Shown: positions 6,264-14,228, counted from the first letter of the stretch. The stretch: DNA of 14,228 bases from Lysobacterales bacterium (GCA_020442545.1 JAGRJX010000032.1:1-14228); one strand, 5' to 3'. Numbers and translations are program-made. Notes: a model not told the origin generated them from the sequence alone.

Positions 6264-7630
6264 AACTCCACATCCTCGGTATCTGCGGCACCTTCATGGG
6301 CGGCGTGGCGGCATTGGCGCGCGAGGCTGGACATCAGGTCGAAGGCAGCGACCAGAACGTCTATCCGCCGATGTCCACGCAGCTGGAGCAGCTGGGCATC
6401 GCGCTGCGCGAAGGCTATGCCGTCGACCGCATCAGTGACGACTGCGAGCAGATTGTCGTCGGCAATGCGCTGTCGCGCGGCAATCCGGCGGTCGAGCATG
6501 TGCTCAACGCCGGTCTCGACTACATTTCCGGGCCACAGTGGCTGGCCGAGAACGTGCTGCGCGGCCAGCGCGTGTTCGGCGTGGCCGGCACGCATGGCAA
6601 GACGACGACATCGAGTCTTCTGGCCTTCCTGCTGGACGCGGCGGGTCGCGAGCCGGGCTTCCTGATCGGTGGTGCGCCGGCCAACTTCGGTGTGTCGGCA
6701 CGACTGGGTGGCGGCGAGGACTTCGTGGTCGAAGCCGACGAATACGACAGCGCTTTCTTCGACAAGCGCAGCAAGTTCGTCCACTACCGGCCCGACATCG
6801 CCATCCTCAACAACCAGGAGTTCGACCACGCCGACATCTTTGCTGACCTCGACGCGATCAAGACCCAGTTCCATCACCTGGTGCGCACCGTGCCGGGCAA
6901 TGGCCGGCTGATCGTCAACGCCGAGGATGCGAACCTGGCGGACGTGCTGCAGCGCGGCGCCTGGACGCCGGTGACGACGTTCGGCATCGACGCGGACGCC
7001 GACTGGCGCGCCGAGCTGACTGCCGATGACGGCTCTGCCTTCCGCCTGCTGCGTGGCGGCGAGGTCGTCGGTGAAGCAGGCTGGCCGCTGCTCGGCCGGC
7101 ACAACGTGATGAACGCGCTGGCCGCGTTCGCGGCCTGCGATGCAGCCGGTGTCGACGTGGCGACGCTGCTGCCGAAGCTGGCCGACTTCCAGAGCGTGGC
7201 GCGCCGCCTGCAGCATCTCGGTGAACATGATGGCATCCACGTCATCGACGATTTCGCGCATCATCCGACGGCGATCCGGACCACCATCGACGGCTTGCGC
7301 CGGCAGATGGCTTCTTCGGATGGCGAGGGACGACTGATCGCTGTGCTGGAACCGCGCAGCAACTCCATGCGCCTGGGCGCGCATGCGGCGGCACTGGGGC
7401 CGTCATTGGCCGATGCCGACCTGGTGCGCTTCCTGCTGCCGGCGAACCTGCCCTGGGATGCCGAGCCGGTGATCGCGGCGTTGCGCGATGGCCACCTGCA
7501 TCGCGACAGCCAGACGCTGATTGATGATTTGCTGGCGCTGGTGCGCCCCGGCGACCGCGTGCTGTTCATGTCCAACGGCGGTTTCGACGGCGTGCCACAC
7601 CGGTTTCTGGCAGCCTTGTCCGGGACATGA
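6260..7630 (+). CDS. mpl: UDP-N-acetylmuramate:L-alanyl-gamma-D-glutamyl-meso-diaminopimelate ligase
   Basis: A 456-residue Mur ligase of peptidoglycan recycling. It reattaches the salvaged tripeptide L-Ala-gamma-D-Glu-mDAP to UDP-MurNAc using ATP. The N-terminal Rossmann start is MKLHILGICGTFMGG, where Mpl has GTFMGG in contrast to the GIGG..M of MurC. The ATP loop GTHGKTTT is at 110-117, VEADEYDSAF at 158-167, LNNQEFDHAD at 184-193 and DDFAHHPTA at 331-339; all are typical of the Mpl subfamily, and the length fits. The frame is open upstream to 6128, but family proteins begin MKLHILG, so I use 6260. The 5' end is duplicated 155 bases upstream. Its TGA overlaps the ATG of the LON-domain gene, so the two are co-translated. 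Confidence 0.95.
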   Translation: MKLHILGICGTFMGGVAALAREAGHQVEGSDQNVYPPMSTQLEQLGIALREGYAVDRISDDCEQIVVGNALSRGNPAVEHVLNAGLDYISGPQWLAENVLRGQRVFGVAGTHGKTTTSSLLAFLLDAAGREPGFLIGGAPANFGVSARLGGGEDFVVEADEYDSAFFDKRSKFVHYRPDIAILNNQEFDHADIFADLDAIKTQFHHLVRTVPGNGRLIVNAEDANLADVLQRGAWTPVTTFGIDADADWRAELTADDGSAFRLLRGGEVVGEAGWPLLGRHNVMNALAAFAACDAAGVDVATLLPKLADFQSVARRLQHLGEHDGIHVIDDFAHHPTAIRTTIDGLRRQMASSDGEGRLIAVLEPRSNSMRLGAHAAALGPSLADADLVRFLLPANLPWDAEPVIAALRDGHLHRDSQTLIDDLLALVRPGDRVLFMSNGGFDGVPHRFLAALSGT

Positions 7631-8286
7631 CCCAGACTGCGCGCGCAACCAACGCACCCACTGGCGACCTGCCGCTGTTCCCGCTGCACGGCGTGCTGTT
7701 TCCCGGCGGCGAGATGCGCCTTCGGCTGTTCGAGCCGCGTTATCTGGATCTGGTCAGCGACTGCTCGCGCCGCGACAGCGGCTTTGGCGTCTGCCTGATC
7801 GTGCAGGGCGAGGAAGCCGGCGAGCCGGCGCTACCCGCCGCCTGGGGCACTCGCGCGCGGATCACCGATTTCTACACGCTGGATGACGGCCTGCTCGGCA
7901 TTACGGTGCGTGGTGGTCGCCGTTTCCACGTGCGCCGCACCCGCCTGCGCGACAACGGCCTGATCGTCGGCGATGTCGAATGGTGTCTCGCCGAGCACGC
8001 CGACGAGCCGCTGCGACCGCAGCACGGCCTGCTGGCCACGCTGCTGTCGCGTCTGCTTGAAGCGGATGCCGAAGAAGCGGGTAGCGAGAAAGCCGGTAGC
8101 GGCGATGCTGCGCCCATTCCGGGCTTCGATCCGCAGCGGCTGGATGACCCGGTCTGGGTCGGCTTCCGCATGGCCGAACGCCTGCCGCTGGAACCAAACG
8201 AACGCCAGGCCCTGCTGCAGATGGACGATCCGCACGCACGACTGGACCGCCTGCTGGAGTGGCTGCCGCGCTTCTCGTCGGCGTAG
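7627..8286 (+). CDS. Stand-alone LON substrate-binding (N-terminal) domain protein
   Basis: A 219-residue protein consisting of the Lon N-terminal domain without ATPase or protease. The opening signature LPLFPLHGVLFPGGEMRLRLFEPRY (split about residues 15-39) is diagnostic. The beta-rich part continues through GLLGITVRGGRRFHVRRT (88-105), and a helical C-terminal half ends RLDRLLEWLPRF. An acidic Ala/Gly/Glu linker at 145-162 includes an internal near-repeat (EEAGSEKAGSGDA) coded by two 12-base copies 18 bases apart. It is probably a flexible insertion. Small proteins of this kind are common in proteobacteria, but their function is not established; substrate or partner binding is a guess from the domain. 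The ATG overlaps the mpl stop and has no good Shine-Dalgarno, so translation is likely coupled. Confidence 0.9.
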   Translation: MTQTARATNAPTGDLPLFPLHGVLFPGGEMRLRLFEPRYLDLVSDCSRRDSGFGVCLIVQGEEAGEPALPAAWGTRARITDFYTLDDGLLGITVRGGRRFHVRRTRLRDNGLIVGDVEWCLAEHADEPLRPQHGLLATLLSRLLEADAEEAGSEKAGSGDAAPIPGFDPQRLDDPVWVGFRMAERLPLEPNERQALLQMDDPHARLDRLLEWLPRFSSA

Positions 8287-8315
8287 CGGGTGGCGGTGAA
8301 CCAGACGGCGGCGTA

Positions 8316-8346
8316 TTGCGGCCGGATTCACCTTTGGGCGCATACT
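8316..8346 (+). promoter_or_regulatory. Weak candidate promoter for the secreted protein gene
   Basis: TTGCGG (8316-8321) and CATACT (8341-8346) are separated by 19 bases in the 100-base gap after the LON-domain gene. The hexamers are moderate and the spacing long. The gap otherwise holds only the AAGGA ribosome-binding site before 8387. Confidence 0.25.
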
Positions 8347-8386
8347 GTCGCCGTATTCCGGGGCCACCATCAGAAGGACCCAGACC

Positions 8387-9730
8387 ATGACGAGTTCCAG
8401 ACTCGCGGTTTGGGCGGGCATCCTGTTGCTCGCCATCGCGACCCTCCCTCCCGCGCCTGCCGCCACGCTTGCGGTGACCAGCTTCCAGGATGCGCCGGAC
8501 GGTAGTCCCGGCAATGGATTCTGCGCGGCCACCTCGCTTCCGCAGGCACCCTGCACCCTGCGCGCGGCGATCATGGAGGCGAACGCCAACGGCGAGGCGG
8601 ACATGATCGAGCTGTCGGCGGGCGTGTATGCACTCAGCATTGCCGGCATCGACGAGAACGCGGGCGCGACCGGTGACCTCGATATCACTGCGGCCGTTAC
8701 GATCCGCTGCCTGGACTGTCAGGCGGTGATTGATGGCGGTGGCCTGGATCGCGTGTTCGACGTCCGCCCGGGCACCTTCGACGTCGGATTCACCAACCTC
8801 ACCATCCGCAACGGCAACGCCACCAACAGCAATGCAGGGCTGGATACGTTTGCCGGCGGAGCAATCCGCTTCCTGAACGGATCGGACCTGTTCAGCGAGA
8901 TGCATCGCTGCCATCTGCTGGACAACCGCGCAGGCGTCGGGGGCGCCATTTATGCCGATGGCGCGTCGCTACCCGATGTCTTCCAGCTGGATGTCTTCGA
9001 CTCGGAGTTCGCCGGCAACCTCGTGGAAGGTGGTGCGGCGGATGCGCAGGGTGCGGCGATATACAGTCGCGGTCATCTCGTCATTTCCAGCAGCAGTCTC
9101 CACGACAACGGATCGACCGTGAGCGGTCGCCTGTTCGGCATTGGCGCCACCATCTGGCATGCCGAGCGCGAGCTGCAGCTGGTTGAAAGCACCGTTGATG
9201 GCGGCAGCGCAGAAGGTATCTACAAGACGAACGGCAATCTGCGTCTGCGCAGCGTGACCATTACGGACAATGCGAAGTCAGGCGTGAGCTGGCGTTCGGA
9301 CGGCGTTGCTCCGGCGATTTTCTGGCTTCGCAACAGCATCATCGCCGGGAACGCGGCGGATAGCGGCAGCGACTGCTTTCTGCAGCCGACTGCGCCGTCG
9401 GGGCTCGACAACAATGGATACAACATTGACGGGGGTACAGGCTGCAACCTGTCCACGGCGGACGGCAATCAATCGCTGGTCAGCCTGGACGCCGCACTCG
9501 GCCCGCTGCGGCGCGATCTTGATCTTCCGGCGCGCTTCCCGAAACCGGGCGGTCCTGCAGCCAACACGGCCAGCCCGGATGTGCCGGGCAGCACCGTATC
9601 GGCGTGCGGGCCGTATGACCAGCTCGGGAACGGTCGGCTGATCGGCGGCCGTTGCGATATCGGTGCGGTCGAATACGCCGGGCTGTTCAAGAACGGCTTC
9701 GAGAACTTCATCATCATCCTGCCGCCCTAG
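8387..9730 (+). CDS. Secreted CSLREA-type, right-handed beta-helix repeat protein
   Basis: A 447-residue exported protein. Residues 1-26 form a signal peptide with a hydrophobic core (WAGILLLAIATL) and a PAPAA cleavage region. A CSLREA-like start follows: two cysteines (46 and 56) and CTLRAAIMEAN at 56-66. The middle, about 75-340, repeats short strand units with N/G turns such as FTNLTIRNGNA, GGAIRF, GGAIYADGA, VDGGSAEG and SIIAGNAADS, as in parallel beta-helices. The end carries CGPYDQLGNGR...GRCDIGAVEY, typical of choice-of-anchor Q proteins, then LFKNGFE (433-439) and a short hydrophobic tail FIIILPP. Such proteins are surface or extracellular; no enzymatic residues can be assigned. AAGGA eight bases before the ATG supports the start. 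It is convergent with the DedA gene, 12 bases apart. Confidence 0.88.
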   Translation: MTSSRLAVWAGILLLAIATLPPAPAATLAVTSFQDAPDGSPGNGFCAATSLPQAPCTLRAAIMEANANGEADMIELSAGVYALSIAGIDENAGATGDLDITAAVTIRCLDCQAVIDGGGLDRVFDVRPGTFDVGFTNLTIRNGNATNSNAGLDTFAGGAIRFLNGSDLFSEMHRCHLLDNRAGVGGAIYADGASLPDVFQLDVFDSEFAGNLVEGGAADAQGAAIYSRGHLVISSSSLHDNGSTVSGRLFGIGATIWHAERELQLVESTVDGGSAEGIYKTNGNLRLRSVTITDNAKSGVSWRSDGVAPAIFWLRNSIIAGNAADSGSDCFLQPTAPSGLDNNGYNIDGGTGCNLSTADGNQSLVSLDAALGPLRRDLDLPARFPKPGGPAANTASPDVPGSTVSACGPYDQLGNGRLIGGRCDIGAVEYAGLFKNGFENFIIILPP

Positions 9731-9742
9731 TAGCTGGAGGCC

Positions 9743-11758
9743 TCACAGCTGGCGCAGCAGCAGCACCGCATCGCGCTCGCCGTCGGCATTCTCCTCGCGG
9801 ATCACGCGGCGCTGGCGGTAGTCGGGCAGGGCCTCGCGCAGCAGCTGGCGGGCGGCGCGGTCATCGGCGCGATCGGCGTCGAACAGCCACACGCTGAGCC
9901 AGGACAGGCGATGCTCGAACTGCATCGCGGCGATGGTGCCCTGCCAGACCGGCACTGCGCCGTCGGCCAGCTGCAGGCGTGACGGCCACAGGCGCAGCAC
10001 GTAGCGGCTGTTGGCGTCACTGCCGGGTCGGCTCATGACCAGCGCGTCCGGCCGGCCGTTGTGCGAGGCAGGCAGCAGCGGCAGGTTTTCGGGCGTGGCA
10101 TCGGCGTCCAGGCTGCGCAGCAGGTCGACCCAGCCACCGGTGCGCGTCACCTGCCAACCGGCGGCTCCCAGATCACGGCGAAGCTGTTCGAGTCCGCCGG
10201 CAAACTGCACGTTCAACGGCCAGCCGTCGCGACTGCGCAGCTCGTTGCGTCGATCCGGCAGCTGTTGCCAGCCGTCGTGCCACCAGTGTTGCTCGGTAAT
10301 CGGCTCGCGGATGAGCGGTACCCGGAAACGCTCCAGCGTGGCCGTTGCGGCATTGGAGCCGTGCCAGATGCCGAACAGCGCCACGCTGCTGAAGAACACC
10401 AGAGTCACAGGGCGAACCCAGAATGAGCGCAACACGCGCGAGCGGTAGGCCAATCCGATGATGGCGATCCAGACCATCCCGAGCAGCGCGCCGCCGATCA
10501 CGTCAGACAGCCAGTGTGCGCCGAGATACAGCCGCGCGAAACCGACCAGGCTGACCGCGAGGCCGGCAATGACATACGGCCAGCCGCGACGGCGTCCCGG
10601 CAGCTCGCGCGCGACCAGCACGGCGAAGAAGCCGAACAGCACGGTGACCATCATCAGCGGCGCCGAAGGAAAGCTGAAGCCGACCGTGGTCAGCGCCGCC
10701 GGCGGGAGCGGCATGTCCAGCAGATAGCCGAGGCTGGCCGGCAGCACCGCGCCGAAGGCGATGGCCGCCAGCCAGTGCATGGCGGCAATGTGCCGCCGCC
10801 GCCACAGCAGCCAGCCGAATACGGCCAGCGCGGTCGGCAACACCACCTGCCAGTCGCCGAGGTCGGCAATGGAGGCCATCAGGTGGTCGGCCAGCGGCGA
10901 GCGCAGTTCGAACATGGTCTGGTGGACGGCAAGGTCCCAGCTCAGGGGGTCGCCGTTGCCCAGCGCCATCAGCAGCAGGGTGAAGAAGGCCCAGCCGGCG
11001 GCGATCAGCAGCAGGGCCATGAACAGCAGTGACGCCGACTCTGGCCGGTTCGGGTCGATCAGCGATGTGGTGGCCCGGCCGATCACCGGATGCCGGTAGG
11101 ACCAGGCCAGCGCGCGTTCGACCAGCGTGGCGGTGCGCGGCGCCAGCAGGCGATACAGCCAGCCGGTCACGAAAAAAATCGCCGCCAGCACGGCCGCCAG
11201 CAGACCAAGTACCGTGATCAGCCGGCCGGCGACCGCGGCCAGCAGGTCCAGCGAAGCGCCGAAGATCCAGCCCGGCACGATGAACAGCAGGCCCCAGGTG
11301 AACGAGGCGAACAGGCTGGCCGGCGCGTAGCGCTTCAGCGGCATCCGCAGCATGCCGGCAATGGCCGGGACAAAGGGCCGCACGGCGCCGACGTAGCGGG
11401 CGATCACGATGCCTTTCAGGCCATGTCGGCGGAAGAAGCGTTCGCCACTGTCCAGCCAGTCCGGATGCTTCGAGAACGGCCAGAAGCCCTTGAGTCGCTC
11501 GCCGTAGTGGCGGCCGAACACATAGCTGATGCCGTCGCCGCAGAAGGCCCCCAGCGAAGCGGCGATCACCGCATACGGGCCGCTGATGTGGCCAAGCCCG
11601 ACCAGCGTGCCGACACCGAACAGGATCGGCAGTGCCGGCACCGCGATGCCCAGGATCACCACGGCATCGCAGAAGGCCACCAGGAAGATGACGCCGCCTG
11701 CCAGCAGGGGGTTTTCGCCCAGCCATTGGACCAGGGCATCGAGGGTGGCGGCATCCAT
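9743..11758 (-). CDS. DedA - PAP2 phosphatase-like - LssY C-terminal fusion, inner-membrane protein
   Basis: A 671-residue polytopic membrane protein. Residues 1-205 form a DedA/SNARE-associated domain (hydrophobic entry segment at 20-56, FGRHYG at 81-86, ARYVGAVRPFVPAIAGMLRM at 120-139, then GWIFG). Residues 240-435 form a PAP2-like set of membrane helices. Residues 480-671 are a soluble LssY C-terminal domain, recognised by the WHDGWQQLPDRRNE and PLNVQFAGGLEQL stretches. DedA proteins help move undecaprenyl phosphate and other lipids; PAP2 enzymes dephosphorylate lipid pyrophosphates. PAP2 motif 3 is intact (Arg409, His415, Asp419), but motif 2 reads PSAP (364-367) instead of PSGH and motif 1 is not recognisable, so phosphatase activity is doubtful. 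The frame is open to 11833; I chose 11758 because TATAAT lies six bases upstream and the DedA domain starts there. Confidence 0.9.
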   Translation of the reverse strand: MDAATLDALVQWLGENPLLAGGVIFLVAFCDAVVILGIAVPALPILFGVGTLVGLGHISGPYAVIAASLGAFCGDGISYVFGRHYGERLKGFWPFSKHPDWLDSGERFFRRHGLKGIVIARYVGAVRPFVPAIAGMLRMPLKRYAPASLFASFTWGLLFIVPGWIFGASLDLLAAVAGRLITVLGLLAAVLAAIFFVTGWLYRLLAPRTATLVERALAWSYRHPVIGRATTSLIDPNRPESASLLFMALLLIAAGWAFFTLLLMALGNGDPLSWDLAVHQTMFELRSPLADHLMASIADLGDWQVVLPTALAVFGWLLWRRRHIAAMHWLAAIAFGAVLPASLGYLLDMPLPPAALTTVGFSFPSAPLMMVTVLFGFFAVLVARELPGRRRGWPYVIAGLAVSLVGFARLYLGAHWLSDVIGGALLGMVWIAIIGLAYRSRVLRSFWVRPVTLVFFSSVALFGIWHGSNAATATLERFRVPLIREPITEQHWWHDGWQQLPDRRNELRSRDGWPLNVQFAGGLEQLRRDLGAAGWQVTRTGGWVDLLRSLDADATPENLPLLPASHNGRPDALVMSRPGSDANSRYVLRLWPSRLQLADGAVPVWQGTIAAMQFEHRLSWLSVWLFDADRADDRAARQLLREALPDYRQRRVIREENADGERDAVLLLRQL

Positions 11759-11764
11759 GCGCGG

Positions 11765-11770
11765 ATTATA
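11765..11770 (-). promoter_or_regulatory. -10 hexamer placed for a leaderless DedA-PAP2 transcript
   Basis: The minus strand reads TATAAT followed by CCGCGC and the ATG at 11758. Transcription would start at or within a base or two of the A of the ATG, and there is no room for a Shine-Dalgarno. No good -35 lies 17 bases upstream (GTCCCG). Confidence 0.5.
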
Positions 11771-11851
11771 GATGCCAGGGATGACGCCGGGACTTCGATC
11801 CGAGATGCCGGTCGATGCGACAATGCACGGCAAACCATCGAGGAGTCTGCA

Positions 11852-12667
11852 ATGCCTGGTCTTTCCGGAAAAACGGTCTTCATCACCGGTGCTTCGCGCG
11901 GCATCGGTCTGGCCATCGCCCGCCGCGTGGCTGCCGACGGCGCCAACGTGGTGATCGCCGCCAAGTCAGACGTAGCCAACCCCAAGCTCCCCGGCACCAT
12001 TCACACGGCAGCGGCCGAGGTCGAGGCCGCTGGCGGCAAGGCGTTGGCGGTCAAATGCGATATTCGTGACGAGGAGTCGGTGCAGGCCGCCGTGGATGCG
12101 AGCGTGGAACGATTCGGCGGCATCGACGTGCTGGTCAACAACGCCAGCGCGATCTGGTTGCGAGGTGCTCTGGACACGCCGATGAAGCGCTTCGACCTGA
12201 TGCAGCAGGTCAACAGCCGTGGCAGCTTTCTCTGTGCCCAGCGCTGCCTGCCGCAGCTGCTGAAGTCGGACAACCCGCATATCCTGACGCTGGCGCCGCC
12301 GCCCAGCCTGGAGCCGAGGTGGTGGGGTCCGCACACCGGCTACACCCTGGCCAAGATGGGCATGAGCTTCGTCACCCTGGGGCTGGCCGCCGAGTTCGGT
12401 CCGCAAGGCGTGGCGGTCAATGCGCTGTGGCCGAAGACCGTGATCGCCACCGACGCGCTGAAGATGATCCCCGGCGTCGAGGTAGCACGCTGCCGGACGC
12501 CGGCGATCATGGCCGATGCCGCCCGCGAAGTGCTGTGTCGCGAGGCGACCGGTTTCCACGGCCAGTTCCTGATTGACGAGGACGTGCTGCGAGAAGCCGG
12601 CGTCAGTGATTTCGAGGGCTATGCGGTCGAACCGGGTCAGCCGCTGATGCCTGACCTGTTTCTGTAA
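11852..12667 (+). CDS. Short-chain dehydrogenase/reductase, HSDL2-like
   Basis: A 271-residue NAD(P)-dependent oxidoreductase of the SDR superfamily. The cofactor loop TGASRGIG is at 12-19, NNAS at 96-99, and the catalytic pair Tyr164-x3-Lys168 in GYTLAK. AVNALWPKTVIATDA (188-202) and the long stretch from HILTLAPP to MGMS closely follow the pattern of hydroxysteroid dehydrogenase-like 2 proteins (LSPP, then YTIAKYGMS, then VNALWPKT). The catalytic serine is not at its usual place 13 residues before Tyr164, which is Pro151; Ser152 is the nearest candidate. The substrate is unknown. The frame is open far upstream, but MPGLSGKTVFITG at 11852 has GGAG seven bases ahead and gives the family length. 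It is divergent from the DedA gene (93-base gap). Confidence 0.92.
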   Translation: MPGLSGKTVFITGASRGIGLAIARRVAADGANVVIAAKSDVANPKLPGTIHTAAAEVEAAGGKALAVKCDIRDEESVQAAVDASVERFGGIDVLVNNASAIWLRGALDTPMKRFDLMQQVNSRGSFLCAQRCLPQLLKSDNPHILTLAPPPSLEPRWWGPHTGYTLAKMGMSFVTLGLAAEFGPQGVAVNALWPKTVIATDALKMIPGVEVARCRTPAIMADAAREVLCREATGFHGQFLIDEDVLREAGVSDFEGYAVEPGQPLMPDLFL

Positions 12668-12685
12668 CGTTGCGGTGCCGGAATG

Positions 12686-12824
12686 AGGTGAGTCGACCGC
12701 TTCGCGGGTCTGTGAGAGGCAAGGAGTCAGTAACAGCAAGGGCGGAGCAGGTAGCGGCGCAATTGCGTTGTTTTGCTTTTTCTTCGGCTTCCACTGACAG
12801 CACGCGAAGCGTGCGACTTGCTTC
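12686..12824. repeat. Inverted pair of hairpin (REP-like) repeats, copy B
   Basis: The left unit reads GTGAGTC, then GACCGC (12695-12700), loop TTC, GCGGGTC (12704-12710, one-base bulge), then TGTGAG. The right unit is reversed: CTGACA, perfect stem GCACGC/GCGTGC (12800-12805 with 12809-12814) around GAA, then GACTTGCTTC. The inner part starts AGGCAAGGAGTCAGTAACAG and ends with CTTCGGC, paralleling copy A at 5228-5352 in order, orientation and size. Stem sequences vary with compensating changes, while the flanking words are kept. Confidence 0.75.
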
Positions 12825-12873
12825 TGACCCCTTGCGGCTTCTGAAGGCGTGCGGCTCACTTCTGACTCATTGC
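12809..12873. repeat. Tandem partial copy of the right repeat arm, period 38
   Basis: GCGTGCGACTTGCTTCTGAC (from 12809) recurs as GCGTGCGGCTCACTTCTGAC (from 12847), 38 bases on. Over 27 bases there are five mismatches. The second copy has lost its pairing stem, so it looks like a degenerate duplication of the right arm of copy B. Confidence 0.6.
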
Positions 12874-12973
12874 TACTCATGGGCGCTGCCCGCTTCGCGC
12901 CGCCTTGCCCCACGGCAGGCAGGCTGACACCATCGGGCCTTCGCCAATTCTGGCCGTATTCCGGAGCAGTACC

Positions 12974-14228
<1,255 letters not shown>

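Larger units (their letters stand above)
12668..12973. other. 306-bp intergenic region before the OPT transporter
   Basis: The gap is filled by the second hairpin-repeat pair (12686-12824), a degenerate tandem copy of its right arm (to 12873), and about 100 bases of simple CG-rich sequence. A palindrome CGCAATTGCG (12758-12767) followed by T-rich DNA lies in the middle of the repeat, but its usable stem is too short for a confident terminator. No gene and no clear promoter are visible; GGAG seven bases before the GTG at 12974 is the ribosome-binding site of the transporter. Confidence 0.65.

Noticed and set aside
5960..7384. A 474-codon open frame on the minus strand across mpl
   Set aside because: It lies opposite a well-supported Mur ligase. 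Its composition (many Gln, His, Arg) is that of a GC-rich antisense shadow, and no family motif is present.
10503..11726. A 407-codon alternative frame inside the DedA-PAP2 gene
   Set aside because: Rich in Arg, Gly, Ala and Pro without membrane segments, and it overlaps a clear three-domain membrane protein.
11090..11851. A long upstream extension of the SDR frame
   Set aside because: It lies antisense to the DedA domain and has no family resemblance. The ATG at 11852 has a good ribosome-binding site and gives the correct length.
12758..12785. A possible terminator for the SDR gene: CGCAATTGCG followed by T-rich sequence
   Set aside because: After allowing a four-base loop the stem is only 3-4 pairs and the T-run is interrupted. 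It lies inside the repeat element and about 90 bases past the stop.
8350..12964. A shared 12-base word GCCGTATTCCGG upstream of both the secreted-protein gene (8350-8361) and the OPT gene (12953-12964)
   Set aside because: A few 12-base matches are expected by chance in 14 kb of GC-rich DNA. The flanks do not match, and the distance to the start codon differs.

Overview
This is a GC-rich (about two thirds G+C by eye), densely coded chromosomal window. It most resembles a gammaproteobacterium of the Lysobacterales/Xanthomonadales group. Reasons: a pyrophosphate-type phosphofructokinase of the Xanthomonas kind divergent from a short-form adenylate kinase, followed by mpl and a stand-alone LON-domain gene; aryl-polyene (xanthomonadin-like) synthesis genes; and a secreted protein ending in an LFKNGFE tail. 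Genus cannot be fixed from the sequence alone.

Layout. (1) Positions 1-3849, minus strand: the edge of an aryl-polyene-type pigment cluster. In transcription order it holds an AMP-forming ligase that would activate the aryl starter, a complete beta-ketoacyl synthase, a half-length ketosynthase-like chain-length-factor protein, and a family 2 glycosyltransferase cut by the window edge. The last three are joined by 4-base ATGA overlaps, and a perfect TATAAT lies just ahead of them. (2) 3900-5168, minus: PPi-dependent phosphofructokinase. (3) 5169-5486: divergent intergenic region with a pair of inverted hairpin repeats. (4) 5487-8286, plus: adk, mpl and a LON-domain protein. The first bases of mpl occur twice, 155 bp apart. 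(5) 8387-9730, plus: secreted CSLREA/beta-helix-type surface protein. (6) 9743-11758, minus: a three-domain DedA-PAP2-LssY membrane protein whose PAP2 motif 2 lacks its histidine. (7) 11852-12667, plus: HSDL2-like short-chain dehydrogenase. (8) 12668-12973: 306-bp intergenic region with a second copy of the same hairpin-repeat pair. (9) 12974 to the end, plus: OPT-family oligopeptide transporter with a GTG start, cut by the window edge.

How it fits together. The left block makes and extends a polyene acyl chain on an acyl carrier protein; the carrier, dehydratase, ketoreductase and exporter would lie beyond the left edge. The middle is housekeeping: glycolysis, nucleotide balance and peptidoglycan recycling. 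The right block is envelope and transport. The most notable non-coding signals are the two related hairpin-repeat pairs, the split and duplicated 5' end of mpl, and -10 boxes placed so close to start codons that leaderless transcription is plausible. I found no CRISPR array, tRNA, rRNA, insertion sequence, phage gene or clear defence system.
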